Source of the DNA: Acanthaster planci
Lineage: Eukaryota > Echinodermata > Asteroidea > Valvatida > Acanthasteridae
Direction of reading: 5' to 3'
Length of the DNA stretch: 64,000 nucleotides
Assembly: GCF_001949145.1 (NCBI RefSeq)
Contig: NW_019091367.1
Coordinates: 1,142,434-1,206,433 of the forward strand
Shown here: positions 61,751 to 64,000 of the stretch, piece after piece
How positions within the stretch are numbered: the first letter of the stretch is position 1
Layout of the letters: the number at the start of each line of letters is the position of its first letter
The notes under the pieces: model-generated
Told to the model about the DNA's origin: nothing
What the model saw: only the letters and a program-made list of their open reading frames with translations
The model's database searches: none
Made by a program: the position numbers and the translations under genes

Positions 61751-64000
61751 AAGTTTTGAAACAGCTCAGTGGTTGTTCACAACCTCATTCATCTTGTTCT
61801 TTATTTTGAATTCGCATTGACGTTCGGTCTTTCGTGAATAATTCCAGATGACAAATACATTTTTGTTTAGCTTGCCTTTGATTTATTAAAAATGAAATGA
61901 GTAGAAATCTTACATTGCTGGAAAAGGCCTTTTATCGCTACAAGGACAAATTGAGAGAATGAGTTGCGTCTAAATTTGATTGCACGGCATGCAGTAGAAA
62001 TGAACCTTTGTCTGGACGTACGCCGCCGTGCTTCAAGTAATCAGGGATCGACCGGTTATAACTCGAGTATTCGGCCTTACTTTCGTTTCAGCGTTGTTGG
62101 TTGCCTGAGGGCTGCAAACTACATGTTTTTAAGTGGAAATTTTATCAAAAAGGGAAGGCAATGTATTGATCGGTAGAACTGTGACGTATGCGATATGAAA
62201 CTTGATCATCGCTACCCCGTCGAAGCCTAAATTACCGGTACCCAGTTCGATTCGCCCAATGTACAGAATTTGCCTTGTCGAGTGCATGGAACTGTATTTC
62301 ATGAAACAACTGAACGCTCGGCTTGATAATATCTTGAACCACTGAAGCAAAATTTGGTCTTGCCAAAAGGCGAGTCATATGCACAATGAAGAAGTCGAAC
62401 CCTAAGGACATGAAAGTCTCAGCGACTGTCATGTTAATGTGTATGAATTTTAAAAATCCCAATTTTTTAAATACAAATTCAAAAATACAGGGTTTCAATT
62501 TTCAATTATATGCAAATATGCTTATGTACTGACTATTGAAGAGTTTTCCCAAATGAATGGATCCAAAATCTAGCAAAGTTACGGTTTAGAACACTGCATG
62601 TAGGCCCTACTTTTCTGCGCTTATAGACTCTCAAAGAATGTTATGTTAACATTTTAATTAATGCTTCGCTGTTGCACAGGGATATCATTAGCAATATACG
62701 GTTGTGTACAGATTCATGTAATAAGTCCACGACAACTGCAGCGTTTGTTGCTCTTGTACCAAGCAGCAATTTAAAAAATAAGGCAAGAACCCGATAATTT
62801 CAATACCATTCATGCTTGTTGCCGTCTGCGTAATGATTAGTGGTAAACACTTAATTGAGATTGATATGTCCAGTTTGGTGAAGATTTTCAGTGTAACCCA
62901 ATCTTTTGTAATCACCGCTGGTAACGTCCAACAGTGAGTTAATGGAATGACATCAGTAACAACATTCAGCCATCCAAGATGGCGTCAGTGTATGAGTTGA
63001 TTGTATGAATTAATTGATTGTATGAATTCCAGTATTTACGAAGCGTTGAACTCGTTCAATGAACGACAGTCGCGTTCATCAAATTCATGGATTCCTCCTA
63101 GTCATCTTTTCACTCACGGATTTCGTTTTGTCGTCCTTGACTTGTATCAAAAACACCTTGAAGAAATATATGAGGACACTTTGCGGCTTCAATATTTTAT
63201 GTAAATCGATTTGTTACATCTATTAAGGTCGGGTCACAGAGTAGCTGCCGATTACATTTCTCATTAACCTGAAATGAAATTTTAAGTAGCATCATCCCCC
63301 TTCTTTACTTGGGTCATTTCAAAAGCTTTATTAACTTGGTCGGATACAATCAGTCATGGCCGTACTTACAGCGCAGGAATTCTTTGGAGACGAAATTGCG
63401 CCAAATAAGTCATTTTGCTATGTGTCATTGCACGTACACCTCGGTTTACTCTCGATCACAGGTGAGTTGGACCTCCAGGCTAATCCATGCGTTACAACCG
63501 TCATAACAATTTAAGCCTTTGCCAAAAGAAATGTTTGTGGCATAATTCATAGCTGGAAAAAAATTACAGCCTTTCCATTCAGCACATGTATTTATACTCA
63601 GCAAAGAGCAAGAAAGCAAGCACATGAGTCGCTTCGTCAGAAAAAAAAAACAGCTTCATTTCTCGTGCCCTGTCTGGATGTTTTGAGGCTTGACAGTAGC
63701 GACCTCTACCCAAAAGAACCCTGTCTGACTTAATTTCACCTTTTGCGGTGTTATTTTCCTGCGCCAACACAAAGCGTGAGAAATACAATTACTCGGGTGT
63801 CTGTTCCCGCATGAGGAAGGCAGTGAAGATGTCACTGAGCCTGAACCTCGGTCAGACTCGAGCCAAAAACACGAGCGCGCGTTATTTTGCACGCTGGCTG
63901 TCTCGCGGTCAGTGGTGGCGGTAAAAAATAGCCCAGTGAGCACTTGCTTTGGGGGGAGGGGGGTTGTTTGGTTATTTTTTGGAAAGTGGCCGCCCTCGGG

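Larger units (their letters stand above)
49148..64000 (+). other. Presumed long first intron of the 48.8-kb gene (no further exon found)
   Basis: After the donor at 49148 I find no exon that continues the cysteine-rich protein before the end of the window. The stretch holds a small element at 49218-49365, a possible minus-strand exon at 55256-55513, a 25-bp perfect hairpin at 56907-56961 and the TGACGTCA-bearing tandem array at about 60570-61750. The remaining sequence appears unique and A/T-rich with no gene I can support. Calling it an intron is an inference from the open phase-1 donor. Confidence 0.45.

Noticed and set aside
1-64000. CRISPR arrays, operons or prophage-like clusters
   Set aside because: Repeats here are microsatellites, tandem repeats and foldbacks without regular unique spacers, and the gene structure is clearly spliced eukaryotic.

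Overview
This window looks like nuclear DNA of an animal, most likely a marine invertebrate deuterostome (echinoderm, hemichordate or cephalochordate; I cannot decide which). The reasons are a recognisable metazoan gene split by multi-kilobase GT-AG introns, a tRNA-derived SINE, several MITE and foldback elements, abundant microsatellites and two assembly gaps (12315-12747 and 40679-40760). There is no bacterial-style gene packing, and almost all six-frame ORFs here are chance open frames in non-coding DNA.

Region 1 (1 to about 36.2 kb) is the 3' part of one plus-strand gene, a phosducin-like protein (PDCL). Four coding exons were found by reading through splice sites: 704-806, 10848-10961, 15552-15676 and 34339-34429. 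Their phases join exactly. Together they encode about 143 residues: the whole thioredoxin-like C-terminal domain and the acidic tail ending in DSDDSDLELD. The N-terminal (G beta-gamma binding) exons lie upstream of the window. The introns are about 10.0, 4.6 and 18.7 kb and are full of TACATG-type palindromic repeats, an 18.7-kb-intron SINE, a CACTA-like element, foldback elements and MITEs. The 3' UTR probably runs to an AATAAA at 36132.

Region 2 (about 36.2 to 48.8 kb) has no gene I can support. The TACATG repeats nearly vanish here. It holds a degenerate foldback element, a short gap and scattered weak open frames.

Region 3 (48.8 to 64 kb) starts with a probable first coding exon (48817-49147, plus strand) of a secreted or membrane protein with a signal peptide and nine cysteines, ending in a phase-1 donor. 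No second exon was found, so the rest is probably its long first intron. That stretch contains a 25-bp perfect hairpin (56907-56961), a small element with TAACTAC-type ends and, most notably, a degenerate tandem array at about 60.57-61.75 kb whose units carry the CREB/ATF palindrome TGACGTCA.

The most interesting observations are: inverted repeats in introns 1 and 2 flanking the phase-symmetric PDCL exon 2, which could drive exon circularisation or skipping; the TGACGTCA array; two perfect long hairpins; a four-copy unnamed dispersed repeat; a tandem duplication inside the PDCL 3' UTR; and the sharp fall in TACATG density near the end of the PDCL gene.
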